Shown: positions 25,477-33,892 of the stretch, piece by piece | Layout of the letters: every line of letters begins with the position of its first letter | Position numbering within the stretch: the stretch's first letter is position 1 | From: Coxiellaceae bacterium | GTDB lineage: Bacteria; Pseudomonadota; Gammaproteobacteria; Comchoanobacterales; Comchoanobacteraceae | DNA: 34,638 nt | Direction of reading: 5' to 3' | Assembly (NCBI GenBank): GCA_902601155.1 | Contig: CACKMC010000009.1 | Coordinates: 1-34,638, forward strand | Program-made: the position numbers and the translations under genes | Notes under the pieces: generated by a model | Told to the model about the DNA's origin: nothing | Database searches by the model: none | The model's input: the letters and a program-made list of their open reading frames with translations, nothing else

Positions 25477-26822
25477 AGACGGTTCTCATTGCCAACCGCG
25501 GTGAGATTGCGCTACGTATCTTGCGAGCCTGCCAACAACGGGGTTACCGCACGGTTGCTGTCTATTCGCAGGCAGACCGTGACCTCATGCATGTACGACT
25601 TGCCGATCATGCCGTATGCCTTGGACCTGCCGCTTCTAAGGACAGCTACCTCAATATCCCTGCGATTTTAAGCGCCGCTGAAATTGCACATGCCGATGCC
25701 ATTCATCCCGGTTATGGGTTTTTATCTGAAAATGCTGGCTTTGCCGAGCAAGTTGAACAAAGTGGTTTTATTTTCATTGGCCCACGTGCAGAGACAATCC
25801 GCACCATGGGGGATAAAGTGGCAGCGATCAGCTTCATGCGTGAAGCAGGCATCCCATGCGTTCCCGGTTCAGATGGCGTGTTAACCGAAGATGATGCCAC
25901 CAACACAGCCATTGCTGAACGTATTGGCTTCCCAGTGCTCATCAAAGCTTCCGGTGGTGGTGGCGGCCGAGGCATGCAAGTTGTGCATGACCCTGAGCAA
26001 TTGCATGATGCCATTCGTATGACGCGACAAGAAGCACAGGCTGCATTCAATAACCCTGATGTGTATATGGAGAAATTTCTCACTCGACCACGCCATATTG
26101 AAGTGCAAGTGCTGGGTGATGGAGAAGGTCAGGCAATCCATCTCGGTGAACGAGATTGCTCCATGCAGCGCCGACACCAAAAAGTAGTGGAAGAAGCATG
26201 CGCACCTCATCTCACTAAGAAAGCCCGCCAAGCAATTGGACAGCGTTGTGTCGAAGCCTGTCAAAAAATGAATTACCGTGGCGCTGGTACCTTTGAATTC
26301 CTCTACCAAGATGGTGAGTTTTATTTTATCGAAATGAACACGCGTATTCAGGTGGAGCATACCGTCACTGAAATGATTTCCGGCATTGACCTAGTCCAAG
26401 CCCAGCTATCTATCGCTGCAGGTGAAGCATTCCCCTATCAACAAAAAGATATTCAATTAAAAGGACACGCCATCGAGTGTCGTATCAATGCAGAAGATCC
26501 ATTCACTTTTCGTCCGACGCCTGGAAAAATCACACTATTCCATGCGCCAGGTGGACCTGGCGTTCGTTTTGATTCCCATATTTATCATGGTTATCGAGTT
26601 CCTCACCACTACGACTCGATGATCGGCAAATTGATTGTCCATGCACCGACGAGAGAAGATGCGATTCAACGCATGTTACTGGCATTAAACGAGTTAGTGA
26701 TCGAAGGCATCACATGTAACAAAGCACTGCATCAATTTATTTTAGAACAGCTTGATTTTGTGAAGGGTAACCTCAGCATTCATTTACTGGAAAAGCTATT
26801 GAGTGAAGAGTCAAAAGAGTAG
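25473..26822 (+). CDS. accC: Biotin carboxylase subunit of acetyl-CoA carboxylase
   Basis: ATP-grasp enzyme carboxylating biotin on AccB with bicarbonate. Starts [30 protein letters not shown], the glycine-rich ATP lid [13 protein letters not shown] and [14 protein letters not shown] are all present. 449 aa, identical in length to E. coli AccC. Its TAG is separated by a single base from the stop of the convergent membrane-protein gene, leaving no room for a conventional terminator. Confidence 0.98.
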   Translation: MKTVLIANRGEIALRILRACQQRGYRTVAVYSQADRDLMHVRLADHAVCLGPAASKDSYLNIPAILSAAEIAHADAIHPGYGFLSENAGFAEQVEQSGFIFIGPRAETIRTMGDKVAAISFMREAGIPCVPGSDGVLTEDDATNTAIAERIGFPVLIKASGGGGGRGMQVVHDPEQLHDAIRMTRQEAQAAFNNPDVYMEKFLTRPRHIEVQVLGDGEGQAIHLGERDCSMQRRHQKVVEEACAPHLTKKARQAIGQRCVEACQKMNYRGAGTFEFLYQDGEFYFIEMNTRIQVEHTVTEMISGIDLVQAQLSIAAGEAFPYQQKDIQLKGHAIECRINAEDPFTFRPTPGKITLFHAPGGPGVRFDSHIYHGYRVPHHYDSMIGKLIVHAPTREDAIQRMLLALNELVIEGITCNKALHQFILEQLDFVKGNLSIHLLEKLLSEESKE

Positions 26823-26823
26823 C

Positions 26824-27903
26824 CTATGCCGGTTTTGCACTAGGTCTCTTTTCCTCAACAACGCGCTTATTATTGTTAACCGAAGGACGCATACTGACTG
26901 CGTTTTTTTCGGGTTTATTCAGCGATACTGGCTGTGTCACACCTTCTGCCATAGGGGTAGCGTACGCACACTTTTCTTTCACCTGTTGCGCGAGTCGCAA
27001 TAATGATAACCAACTTGAACAAGCTGCCCTGGCGCCACTGACCACACCAATCATGATGCAAAAACCCAACCAAAACCGTTGATAGTGAGCAAAACGCGAA
27101 AAGATAGCCCGACTTTGGGCATACCATAACCATCCCATCACGCCCACACGAATCATCGCAAAGACTGTAAGCAATGGCATAGCTCTTTTAGTTTGAAACA
27201 ACCGAAGAATGAAAGCGCTTAAGGCACTTTGTTTTGTTTTGGAGGGTGACCGACTTTGGTACAATGTGATATCCATCAACCAACGATTAATCAATTGCGT
27301 GATCGCAATCAACGCCGTACAACTTAAAGCAAATACCCAGCTATGATAGCGATGCAACATAAACAAAAGCGCGCCAGCTTGGCCCGCTGTACTCACACTG
27401 GCCATCACCAACGACATAAACAAAGACGGTCTTCTTGGTTTCTTTGCACACAACTGGTTCAGTGCAACACGTGTTTGAAATAATACAAAACCTGAGGATG
27501 CCATCGCTAGACCAAATGCCATCACCCAGCTCTGATAATACCCCGCATGCATCACAATCACGCGCTGCAAAGCACACAACGTAAAACATTTCAAACCAAG
27601 GATGGCTAACACACTAAGAAAAGACAGTATAGGTTGCACACATGCATGGCGTTTAAAATAATGTTGCCAATCTTTAATGGATTCTTTGAAATAATAATAG
27701 AGCATAATAAGGCTATTACAAATCAACTCACATCCAGCCAAAGTCGAAAAAATAGCCCAACCATAGCCACCCAATGGCCAAACAGTTGCCATTAAGCCAG
27801 TGATCACCACCCCATTTAAAATACCACAACATGCGATAGGCAATGCAACATGGTATCTAAATTTTTTTTGGTAGGGCACACATGATAATAAAAATGAATA
27901 CAT
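26824..27903 (-). CDS. Multi-pass membrane protein of four two-helix units, unknown function
   Basis: I do not recognise a family. From the ATG at 27903 it is 359 aa with about eight hydrophobic helices arranged as four pairs (about 18-42/48-68, 92-118/124-143, 163-183/187-205, 243-262/276-295), each pair followed by a short polar or basic stretch, then a hydrophilic tail of about 50 residues that is basic and has EE near the end. The frame is open to an ATG at 28044, but AGGGAG lies 6 nt before 27903 and the extra 47 residues look unlike the rest. Divergent from a similarly built gene at 28204. Could be a channel or transporter scaffold, or a translocated membrane protein; both are guesses. 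Confidence 0.68.
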   Translation of the reverse strand: MYSFLLSCVPYQKKFRYHVALPIACCGILNGVVITGLMATVWPLGGYGWAIFSTLAGCELICNSLIMLYYYFKESIKDWQHYFKRHACVQPILSFLSVLAILGLKCFTLCALQRVIVMHAGYYQSWVMAFGLAMASSGFVLFQTRVALNQLCAKKPRRPSLFMSLVMASVSTAGQAGALLFMLHRYHSWVFALSCTALIAITQLINRWLMDITLYQSRSPSKTKQSALSAFILRLFQTKRAMPLLTVFAMIRVGVMGWLWYAQSRAIFSRFAHYQRFWLGFCIMIGVVSGARAACSSWLSLLRLAQQVKEKCAYATPMAEGVTQPVSLNKPEKNAVSMRPSVNNNKRVVEEKRPSAKPA

Positions 27904-27914
27904 CATCTTCTCCC

Positions 27915-27935
27915 TGACAACGAGGCGCGTTGTCA
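27915..27935 (-). other. 8-bp perfect stem-loop next to the ribosome site
   Basis: TGACAACG at 27915-27922 and CGTTGTCA at 27928-27935 form a perfect 8-bp stem with a 5-nt loop, directly upstream of the AGGGAG ribosome site of the minus-strand membrane gene. It could modulate translation or be a protein-binding palindrome. Confidence 0.4.
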
Positions 27936-28072
27936 AACATACATCCATTCTTAATGTAGAACCTTCCGCCATAAGTTGCAATGTCTCAAATACTGTATCG
28001 ATACATTTTTTGCACCGGATGCCCCACATATCCCAACAAATCATCTAATACCCAAAAAAACAGGCACTACAA

Positions 28073-28101
28073 TTGACAAATGGACATTTTGGGCGTATAA
28101 T
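28073..28101 (+). promoter_or_regulatory. Perfect-consensus sigma70 promoter
   Basis: TTGACA at 28073-28078, 17-nt spacer, TATAAT at 28096-28101: all twelve core positions match. Transcription would start near 28108, giving a leader of about 95 nt before the ATG at 28204. Confidence 0.8.
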
Positions 28102-28203
28102 TGGTTCAAACAAACGGCTAAACTGCTATGAAAACCAGGCGAAAACAAATTAACCGCTAACCATCATTTTTTGTTTTCAGCACTGAATAATAAGGCCACC
28201 AAC

Positions 28204-29709
28204 ATGCAACGCACTCAAATTGTAATCAACACACTTATTTTCGCACTTTCTTTCTTAGTAGGTATCGATTGTTACGTCAACAGCTCCTTTTACCTTCAAG
28301 CATTTTTTAACACATTACAAAACACATTACATGCATCATGGATCACACAACACACCCATGTATTCATCACCCTGATCATTGCCTCTGCCCTAGCAGGCCT
28401 TCTACTGAATACACTCTTGTATGCTAAAGAAGCTTTAGACGCATTTTCATTACGAAAAACAAAGCGCAAACATCTCAACTTTATTCACCAATGGCAGCAT
28501 ATTTTTCAAGGAAAAATGGCACGTCAGGCTATTTTACCGACGGTGCTTAGCACATTGATTGCCTTAGGCGGCAGTATGGTGATTGGCATTTTCACCTACC
28601 AATGCTATCAACACGCCACCATTCCATGGCTTCAAAGCCTACAGCACCACACCATTTTATACACAGGCATTTCTATCGTCATGACCCTCGCCATCGCTGG
28701 CATGACTTTTCCATTACTACAAAATCCTTTATACACTGTCTTTCATCCAAAAGATCATGATACATCCAAGAAAAAGCCTGGCTTCTTTTATCGCCTGGGC
28801 TACTGGTTTTTATTGGGAATCTGGCCAAGCAGCACACAAGAACCACTGCATCAAATCTGGAAGAAAAACCCACAACATCGTAAAGCATGGATACTAAAAG
28901 GCATACTGACTGCTGTGATTGTACCGATCACACAAGTCGGCGCCATAGCGGTTGTCATAGAACAATTGCGCAGCACTTACGCATTCTTCCTTTCCTCCTC
29001 CTTCACCCATACCATGGCGTGGCCACTTACCCTGATACTTGGTGCAAGTTTTATCATCGGTGAAGTTATTTTTACATGGCAATGCTGTGAAACATGCCTA
29101 GATGCTTTATCTCTAACCAAAAAAACAGCATCCTCCCATCAAGATGGGCGCACACACTCAAAAAAATCATGGGCTATGCTTGTGGCATTACTCATCGTTG
29201 GCATCTCACTTTGTATACTCAATGCCTGCGCAAATGCCGCCATTGGCACAGGTGGTCACTTCTCCCCTCTCATACTTAGCTTAGGCATCGCCGCAGGTAT
29301 GCTATCGCTGATCACTATGCTACAAAGCATAAAAACACTGATTGAAAACATGGTGGCATACCCCAAATACACAAGCTATTTCATCCAAAAAACTGCGCCT
29401 CAAGTGATGAATGCCATCTGCCTCATCGGCATCATCATCCTACCTGTTTTCATGCAAAGTCATCTGTTGAGCTTGCATCACGCCATACCCATGCTCACTG
29501 CTTGCGTACTAGGCATGTGCTTATTCACCGCCTTATCCATCGCACAAACAAAACCAAAAACTTATGCCTGCGCAGAAGTAAGCATCCTCAATAACCCTTG
29601 GCATATACGGGATCTGAGTCATCTTTGTCAAACGAAAAAACAAACCCTTGAGGCATCCGCGAAAAAAGATCCTGAATATAGCCAATGGTTAAGTTTATGC
29701 GCGACTTAG
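28204..29709 (+). CDS. Multi-pass membrane protein of five two-helix units, unknown function
   Basis: 501 aa, no family recognised. About ten hydrophobic helices in five pairs (approximately 6-26/53-73, 110-132/151-172, 230-253/273-293, 323-342/355-374, 402-418/428-447), with a hydrophilic C-terminal tail of about 50 residues. Units 1 and 3 end in similar sequence: EALDAFSLRKTK at about 76-87 and TCLDALSLTKK at about 297-307, indicating internal duplication. The ATG at 28204 has AAGG 8 nt upstream; a TTG at 28171 without a ribosome site is rejected. Divergent from a gene of the same general design. Lys, Thr, His and Gln rich loops. Confidence 0.72.
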   Translation: MQRTQIVINTLIFALSFLVGIDCYVNSSFYLQAFFNTLQNTLHASWITQHTHVFITLIIASALAGLLLNTLLYAKEALDAFSLRKTKRKHLNFIHQWQHIFQGKMARQAILPTVLSTLIALGGSMVIGIFTYQCYQHATIPWLQSLQHHTILYTGISIVMTLAIAGMTFPLLQNPLYTVFHPKDHDTSKKKPGFFYRLGYWFLLGIWPSSTQEPLHQIWKKNPQHRKAWILKGILTAVIVPITQVGAIAVVIEQLRSTYAFFLSSSFTHTMAWPLTLILGASFIIGEVIFTWQCCETCLDALSLTKKTASSHQDGRTHSKKSWAMLVALLIVGISLCILNACANAAIGTGGHFSPLILSLGIAAGMLSLITMLQSIKTLIENMVAYPKYTSYFIQKTAPQVMNAICLIGIIILPVFMQSHLLSLHHAIPMLTACVLGMCLFTALSIAQTKPKTYACAEVSILNNPWHIRDLSHLCQTKKQTLEASAKKDPEYSQWLSLCAT

Positions 29710-29725
29710 TACAACCCATGTGGCT

Positions 29726-29756
29726 TGGCTTATCATCATGACTTATATGATAGCCA
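29726..29756. terminator. Imperfect hairpin between convergent genes
   Basis: TGGCT-T-ATCAT ... ATGAT-AGCCA forms a 10-bp stem with one bulged T and a 10-nt loop, spanning the gap between the plus-strand membrane gene and the end of pgpA (it covers the pgpA stop). No T-run follows on either strand, so activity as a terminator is uncertain. Confidence 0.35.
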
Positions 29757-30237
29757 CATAGATCATATAATAGACAAGACAGCTTAATATCGCTGCTGCA
29801 AGATCATCCAACATGATAGCCCATGCCACGGACGGTATACGCTCACAAGCCGATATTGGCCAAGGCTTCACGATATCAAATAATCGAAACAAGGTAAATC
29901 CTAAGCATTGCCCCCACACCGGATGCATCCCACCCATCCACCAAATCACACTGCTGACGATCCACATCGCCACCACCTCATCACTGACAATAGCAGATGG
30001 GTCAGACTGATTTAGCACACTGGCTAACCGCCCTGCTGCCCATACACTGCCCACCCACATCAGTCCCACAAAACATAGCTGTGACCAAAATGACCAAACA
30101 TGGGTCATATAAGCCAAGGGTAGCGCCAAAAGACTGCCTACCGTTCCCGGGGCCCATGGACTCAAGCCTAAACCAAAGCCCACACTCCACCAATGCCCGA
30201 TATCCCCTTCAAGGTCACGGGGCTTGATAGGCGTCAT
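29743..30237 (-). CDS. pgpA: Phosphatidylglycerophosphatase A
   Basis: Membrane phosphatase that removes phosphate from phosphatidylglycerophosphate to give phosphatidylglycerol. Conserved GFGLGLSPWAPGTVGSL at the N-terminus, SDEVVAMW in the middle, FRLFDIVKPWPI and a late LDDLAAA with acidic residues; several hydrophobic segments. 164 aa from the ATG at 30237, overlapping the end of thiL by 23 nt. The ten-residue longer form starting at 30267 is less likely. Last gene of the glyA-nrdR-nusB-thiL-pgpA run, an order common in gammaproteobacteria (nusB-thiL-pgpA). Confidence 0.92.
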   Translation of the reverse strand: MTPIKPRDLEGDIGHWWSVGFGLGLSPWAPGTVGSLLALPLAYMTHVWSFWSQLCFVGLMWVGSVWAAGRLASVLNQSDPSAIVSDEVVAMWIVSSVIWWMGGMHPVWGQCLGFTLFRLFDIVKPWPISACERIPSVAWAIMLDDLAAAILSCLVYYMIYVAII

Positions 30238-31145
30238 AACCTTTTCCAGACCAGCACTCACGTCCATTTTCTCCTATCAATACTTGTTCAGATGACGGCA
30301 ATACCTTACCGATACAGGTCACCATGATGTCATGCTGCTTAGCCATGGCATCAATCGTTTGCGCTGAAGACGAAGGCGCTGTGAACAACAGACCATAATC
30401 CTCCCCCCCTTCCAAGCCATAGCGTGCTTGATTCGAAGTGATACTTGGATGATAAGGCAGAAGACGACGATCAATTTCTGCGCCATACTGGCCCAGACAG
30501 GCCCTTAAATCCTTTGCTAAGCCATCACTCACATCCGTTGCCGAAGTCGCCACCGTACGAATGGACCTTGCAAAAGCTAGGGGAGTCGATGGCTGATAAA
30601 AAGGCATCATACTCTCGACACTCACCTGCCCTTCATGACGTTGATAAGCTGCCAAAGCCCAAGCTGCACCCCCCCACATACCCTGTGATCCAAATCTCAT
30701 CATGCGGTTGAGCACATCCTTGACGCATGGCTTCATGGGCAGGCACAGAACCCGTCACCTGCACGGTGAGACTCAATGGCCCTCTTGTGATATCCCCACC
30801 CACAATAGGTAAGCCATAAGCGGATGACACCGCATAACAACCCTGCCTAAAATCATCCATCCATGCCTTCGTCAAAGCCGGACGTGTTAATGCAATCAAT
30901 AATCCCAAACCACGTGCCCCCATCGCCGTTAAATCACTGATGGCAGCAACCAAAGCACGATAACTGATCCAATGCACAGGCATCTCAGGCTCAAAATGGG
31001 TCCCTTCAACCATGGTATCGACTGATAACACCATGACTTCTCCTTCAGGACAAGCGAGTAATGCCGCATCATCACCACTGCCTAACAACACCTCATGGGG
31101 TGGTAAATGCTCGCAAAAATAAGCAATGGCCTCAGACTCAGTCAT
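30215..31145 (-). pseudogene. thiL: Thiamine-monophosphate kinase, frameshifted
   Basis: ThiL phosphorylates thiamine monophosphate to the active cofactor. Two overlapping frames together make one ThiL. The first (from the ATG at 31145, stop at 30633) carries GSGDDAALL, SVDTMVEGTHF, ISDLTAMGARG and GGDITRGPLS; the second continues from GGAAWALAAYQ through ATDVSDGLAKDL and EGGEDYGLLF to the stop at 30215. The switch falls in a run of seven G (minus strand) at 30675-30669: removing one G restores a single frame of about 309 aa, near the usual 320. Either a recent mutation, a sequencing error, or a slippage-dependent gene. The start overlaps nusB by 8 nt. Confidence 0.87.
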
Positions 31146-31548
31146 GTCGAACCGACGATGCCAATCGATCTAGAATCGCATTGACATAAGCATAACCCTC
31201 TTGCGTCCCATATTTTTTTGCTGTCAATACCGCTTCATTCAAGACCACCGATGCAGGCACATCGGATTGAAAGAGTAATTCATAGGCACCTATTTTTAGC
31301 ACAATGGCCTCAATGGCTGTTAAAGGGGTATCGTTTATCCAAGGTTTTAAACTGGCCTGTAAAGTCTCTTGTTTTTCCAGCACCCCTAAAAAAAGCGTAG
31401 AAAAATAAGTATGATCAAAACGTAAATCTTCATGCCGCGTAAGAAACTGACGTAAAATGATGGCTGGTTTTTGCGCAGTGACCGACCATTGATACAAAGC
31501 CTGACATGCTAAATACCGTGCTTTACGTCTTTGTGCACCGCCGCTCAT
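31138..31548 (-). CDS. nusB: Transcription antitermination factor NusB
   Basis: Small helical RNA-binding protein that, with NusE (S10), binds boxA of rRNA leaders to prevent early termination. 136 aa, all-helical pattern; the N-terminal RRKARYLACQALYQW and C-terminal SDVPASVVLNEAVLTAKKYG and YAYVNAILDRLA segments are typical. Starts with ATGA overlapping the nrdR stop and ends overlapping thiL by 8 nt. Confidence 0.95.
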   Translation of the reverse strand: MSGGAQRRKARYLACQALYQWSVTAQKPAIILRQFLTRHEDLRFDHTYFSTLFLGVLEKQETLQASLKPWINDTPLTAIEAIVLKIGAYELLFQSDVPASVVLNEAVLTAKKYGTQEGYAYVNAILDRLASSVRHD

Positions 31549-32030
31549 ACCACACCACCATCTTCTAACAAAGGCGCTTGATCACTTTCCAGCTTTTCCA
31601 ATAAATCACGAAACGATTGAATATCAGAAAAACCATTATATACCGAGACGAAACGAATATACGCGATGGCATCAATATGTTGTAACACATCCATGACTGC
31701 AGTGCCCACACCCAAACTGGTAATCTCTTTGGACCCACATTGGCGAATGCGATCTAAAATCTTGGCCACCAAGGCCTCAAAAGCATGATCATCTAATGGA
31801 CGTTTCTTAAATGCTCGAAGGAGACCGCTGCGTAATTTAGCTTCATCAAATGACACCACACGACCATCGCGCTTAATCACACGAGGCATGACACACTCAA
31901 TATGTTCAAACGTATTGAAACGATTACCGCAAGCTAAACACTGGCGACGACGCTTGACTTGCGCCCCCTCTGCGACTAAGCGGGAATCCAATACTTTGGT
32001 GTCATCTGCACGACAAAATGGACAATACAT
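31545..32030 (-). CDS. nrdR: Transcriptional repressor NrdR
   Basis: Zinc-ribbon/ATP-cone repressor of ribonucleotide reductase genes. The N-terminal ribbon has cysteines in MYCPFC and CLACG; the ATP-cone follows (VIKRDGRVVSFDEAKL, LLRAFKKRP, VYNGFSDIQSF). 161 aa, close to E. coli NrdR (149). Begins immediately after the glyA stop with no gap. No NrdR box was identified in this window. Confidence 0.96.
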   Translation of the reverse strand: MYCPFCRADDTKVLDSRLVAEGAQVKRRRQCLACGNRFNTFEHIECVMPRVIKRDGRVVSFDEAKLRSGLLRAFKKRPLDDHAFEALVAKILDRIRQCGSKEITSLGVGTAVMDVLQHIDAIAYIRFVSVYNGFSDIQSFRDLLEKLESDQAPLLEDGGVV

Positions 32031-33293
32031 TTAGGCATCCTCAAGTGACATGGAAGAGTACATGGGATAATGTTCACACAATGCATACACATCTCGCTTA
32101 ATCTGTAATTGCACATCTTCTGATAATGGATGATGAATATAATCACTGATCCATCCCGCTATCTTCTCCGCTTGCGCTGTCCCCATGCCTCGTGTGGTCA
32201 TACTGGGTGTTCCGATACGCAAGCCGCTGGTTTCAAAAGGCGACCGCGGATCACCTGGCACTGTATTTTTATTGACAATTAACCCCAGCGACTCTAAGCC
32301 ATGCTCTAGAAAACGGCCAGTGTGTGTATGGCCGATGAGATCGATGAGGAATAGATGATTATGGGTCCCGCCTGAGACCACAGATAACCCATTCGCGATC
32401 ATGGTTTTCGCCATGACCTGGGCATTGGCTAACACCTGTTTTTGATAACTCACAAAATCAGGCTGCATAGCCTCATGAAATGCCACCGCCTTGGCAAAGA
32501 TATGATTCATAAACGGGCCGCCCTGTGTGCATGGAAAAATGCCAAAATCACACTTTTTTGCGATTTCAGAAGAACGTGGCACCATAATCAAACCACCACG
32601 TGGACCACGAAGGGTCTTATGGGTTGTGGTCGTAATCACATCAACATAAGGTACCGGTGACGGGTAAACCCCCGTGGCGACAAGGCCGGCAATATGTGCA
32701 ATATCCGCCAATAAATAAGCACCCACCTGATCTGCTATCTCACGAAAACGTGCCCAATCCAGTATACCAGAATAGGCTGAAAACCCTGCAATAATCATGG
32801 CAGGCTTATGTTTATGCGCTTTTTCTTCTAAATCATGGTAATCAATCTCACCGTCTTGATTCACACCATATTGTACACCTTGGTACATTTTACCTGAAAA
32901 GTTAACAGATGAACCATGCGTTAAATGTCCCCCCTCGGGTAAACTCAAGCCTAAAATACAATCGCCAGGTGATAAAAGTGCAGCCATCACTGCTGCGTTT
33001 GCTTGAGAGCCCGAGTGTGGCTGTACATTGGCATACTCAACCCCAAAAAGTTGACATACTCGCTCTATTGCAATCGTTTCAACACGATCCACAATATCAC
33101 AACCAGCATAATAACGTTTCCCTGGATAACCTTCTGCATACTTATTAGTGAACACCGAACCTGCTGCAGCCATCACCGCTTCACTGGCATAATTTTCAGA
33201 AGCAATCAGACTTAAGGTATAGCGCTGACGACGCCGCTCTTCTTGGCACAATTCATGTAATGTCTCATCGTAAATCATAGGGAATGGCTTCAC
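32031..33293 (-). CDS. glyA: Serine hydroxymethyltransferase
   Basis: PLP enzyme interconverting serine and glycine with tetrahydrofolate, supplying one-carbon units. LIASENYAS, NKYAEGYPGKRYY, PHSGSQANAAV, DIAHIAGLV and the PLP-lysine motif TTTHKTLRGPRGG are all present. 420 aa, close to E. coli GlyA (417). The start is a GTG at 33293: AAGGA lies about 9 nt upstream, whereas the in-frame ATG at 33278 is 24 nt from it. First gene of the nrdR-nusB-thiL-pgpA run. Confidence 0.97.
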   Translation of the reverse strand: MKPFPMIYDETLHELCQEERRRQRYTLSLIASENYASEAVMAAAGSVFTNKYAEGYPGKRYYAGCDIVDRVETIAIERVCQLFGVEYANVQPHSGSQANAAVMAALLSPGDCILGLSLPEGGHLTHGSSVNFSGKMYQGVQYGVNQDGEIDYHDLEEKAHKHKPAMIIAGFSAYSGILDWARFREIADQVGAYLLADIAHIAGLVATGVYPSPVPYVDVITTTTHKTLRGPRGGLIMVPRSSEIAKKCDFGIFPCTQGGPFMNHIFAKAVAFHEAMQPDFVSYQKQVLANAQVMAKTMIANGLSVVSGGTHNHLFLIDLIGHTHTGRFLEHGLESLGLIVNKNTVPGDPRSPFETSGLRIGTPSMTTRGMGTAQAEKIAGWISDYIHHPLSEDVQLQIKRDVYALCEHYPMYSSMSLEDA

Positions 33294-33359
33294 GTCTATC
33301 TTTCCTTACAAACTCATCCTGTGATTGTGCCAGAAAACGGTTTTGAATGCCAGTCAATT

Positions 33360-33737
33360 TTACAAACGAAGTACCGACTGTAAGCTAGCCCATAACGCGC
33401 GCTTTTCAGCCTTATCATGCAAATAGACACTGGGTGCTGCCACAATAGTGACATGGTCAGTACAACGTGATGCAATACGACGATACATGGCTTCCCCCCA
33501 CACCAAAGTCACATCCACAGCCTCTGCTTCCGGCAGCGATATCACTTCAAGACGACAAGCTGCCTGAATACGGGAAAACAAGTCATCAATCTCAGGAGAT
33601 TGCTCGTCATAAAACCACCGCATGGTCAAACCACTTCCTTTAAAACACTGCATCATAACCAAAGGAAGCGCCGCCACCATGGGTGATCGCTTACACCAAG
33701 ATTGCAGACCTAATTGTTGCCAAGCTGAATCATGCAT
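33360..33737 (-). CDS. holD: DNA polymerase III psi subunit-like protein
   Basis: 125 aa. The N-terminus (WQQLGLQSWCKRSP) resembles the start of E. coli HolD, the chi-binding segment, and the C-terminal part ending RALWASLQSVL resembles its last helix; the middle is divergent, as is common in this fast-evolving family. HolD links the clamp loader to SSB through HolC. Hydrophobic strand-like segments lie between. The frame is open to a TTG at 33743, but the ATG at 33737 is preferred; no strong ribosome site is seen. Divergent from tamA with a 155-nt gap. Assignment from memory of the E. coli protein; moderate confidence. Confidence 0.6.
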   Translation of the reverse strand: MHDSAWQQLGLQSWCKRSPMVAALPLVMMQCFKGSGLTMRWFYDEQSPEIDDLFSRIQAACRLEVISLPEAEAVDVTLVWGEAMYRRIASRCTDHVTIVAAPSVYLHDKAEKRALWASLQSVLRL

Positions 33738-33836
33738 AGTCAACCATGAAAACCCTAAGAAAACACAGTGTAATCACAAAACAATCTGCTGACAATCCCC
33801 CATGAGCCTTGCATCGCTTTGATCACCGCTAAAACT

Positions 33837-33865
33837 TTGACATTCATGTTTAATCGCTTTACAAT
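33837..33865 (+). promoter_or_regulatory. Promoter of the tamA-like gene
   Basis: TTGACA at 33837-33842 (6/6), 17-nt spacer, TACAAT at 33860-33865 (5/6), about 27 nt before the ATG at 33893. Confidence 0.7.
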
Positions 33866-33892
33866 TTATGTGTTTTTTGCCTAATAGATCGT

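Noticed and set aside
25881-26360. 159-aa open frame on the minus strand opposite accC
   Set aside because: It lies wholly within the strongly conserved accC coding region, shows no domain and has no promoter or ribosome site of its own.
30215-31145. Two separate genes in place of thiL
   Set aside because: The two frames carry complementary halves of one ThiL and meet at a G7 run; a single frameshifted gene explains both.
33294-33359. Glycine riboswitch or strong promoter before glyA
   Set aside because: The 66-nt gap is too short for the riboswitch, and only weak -35/-10 matches are present.
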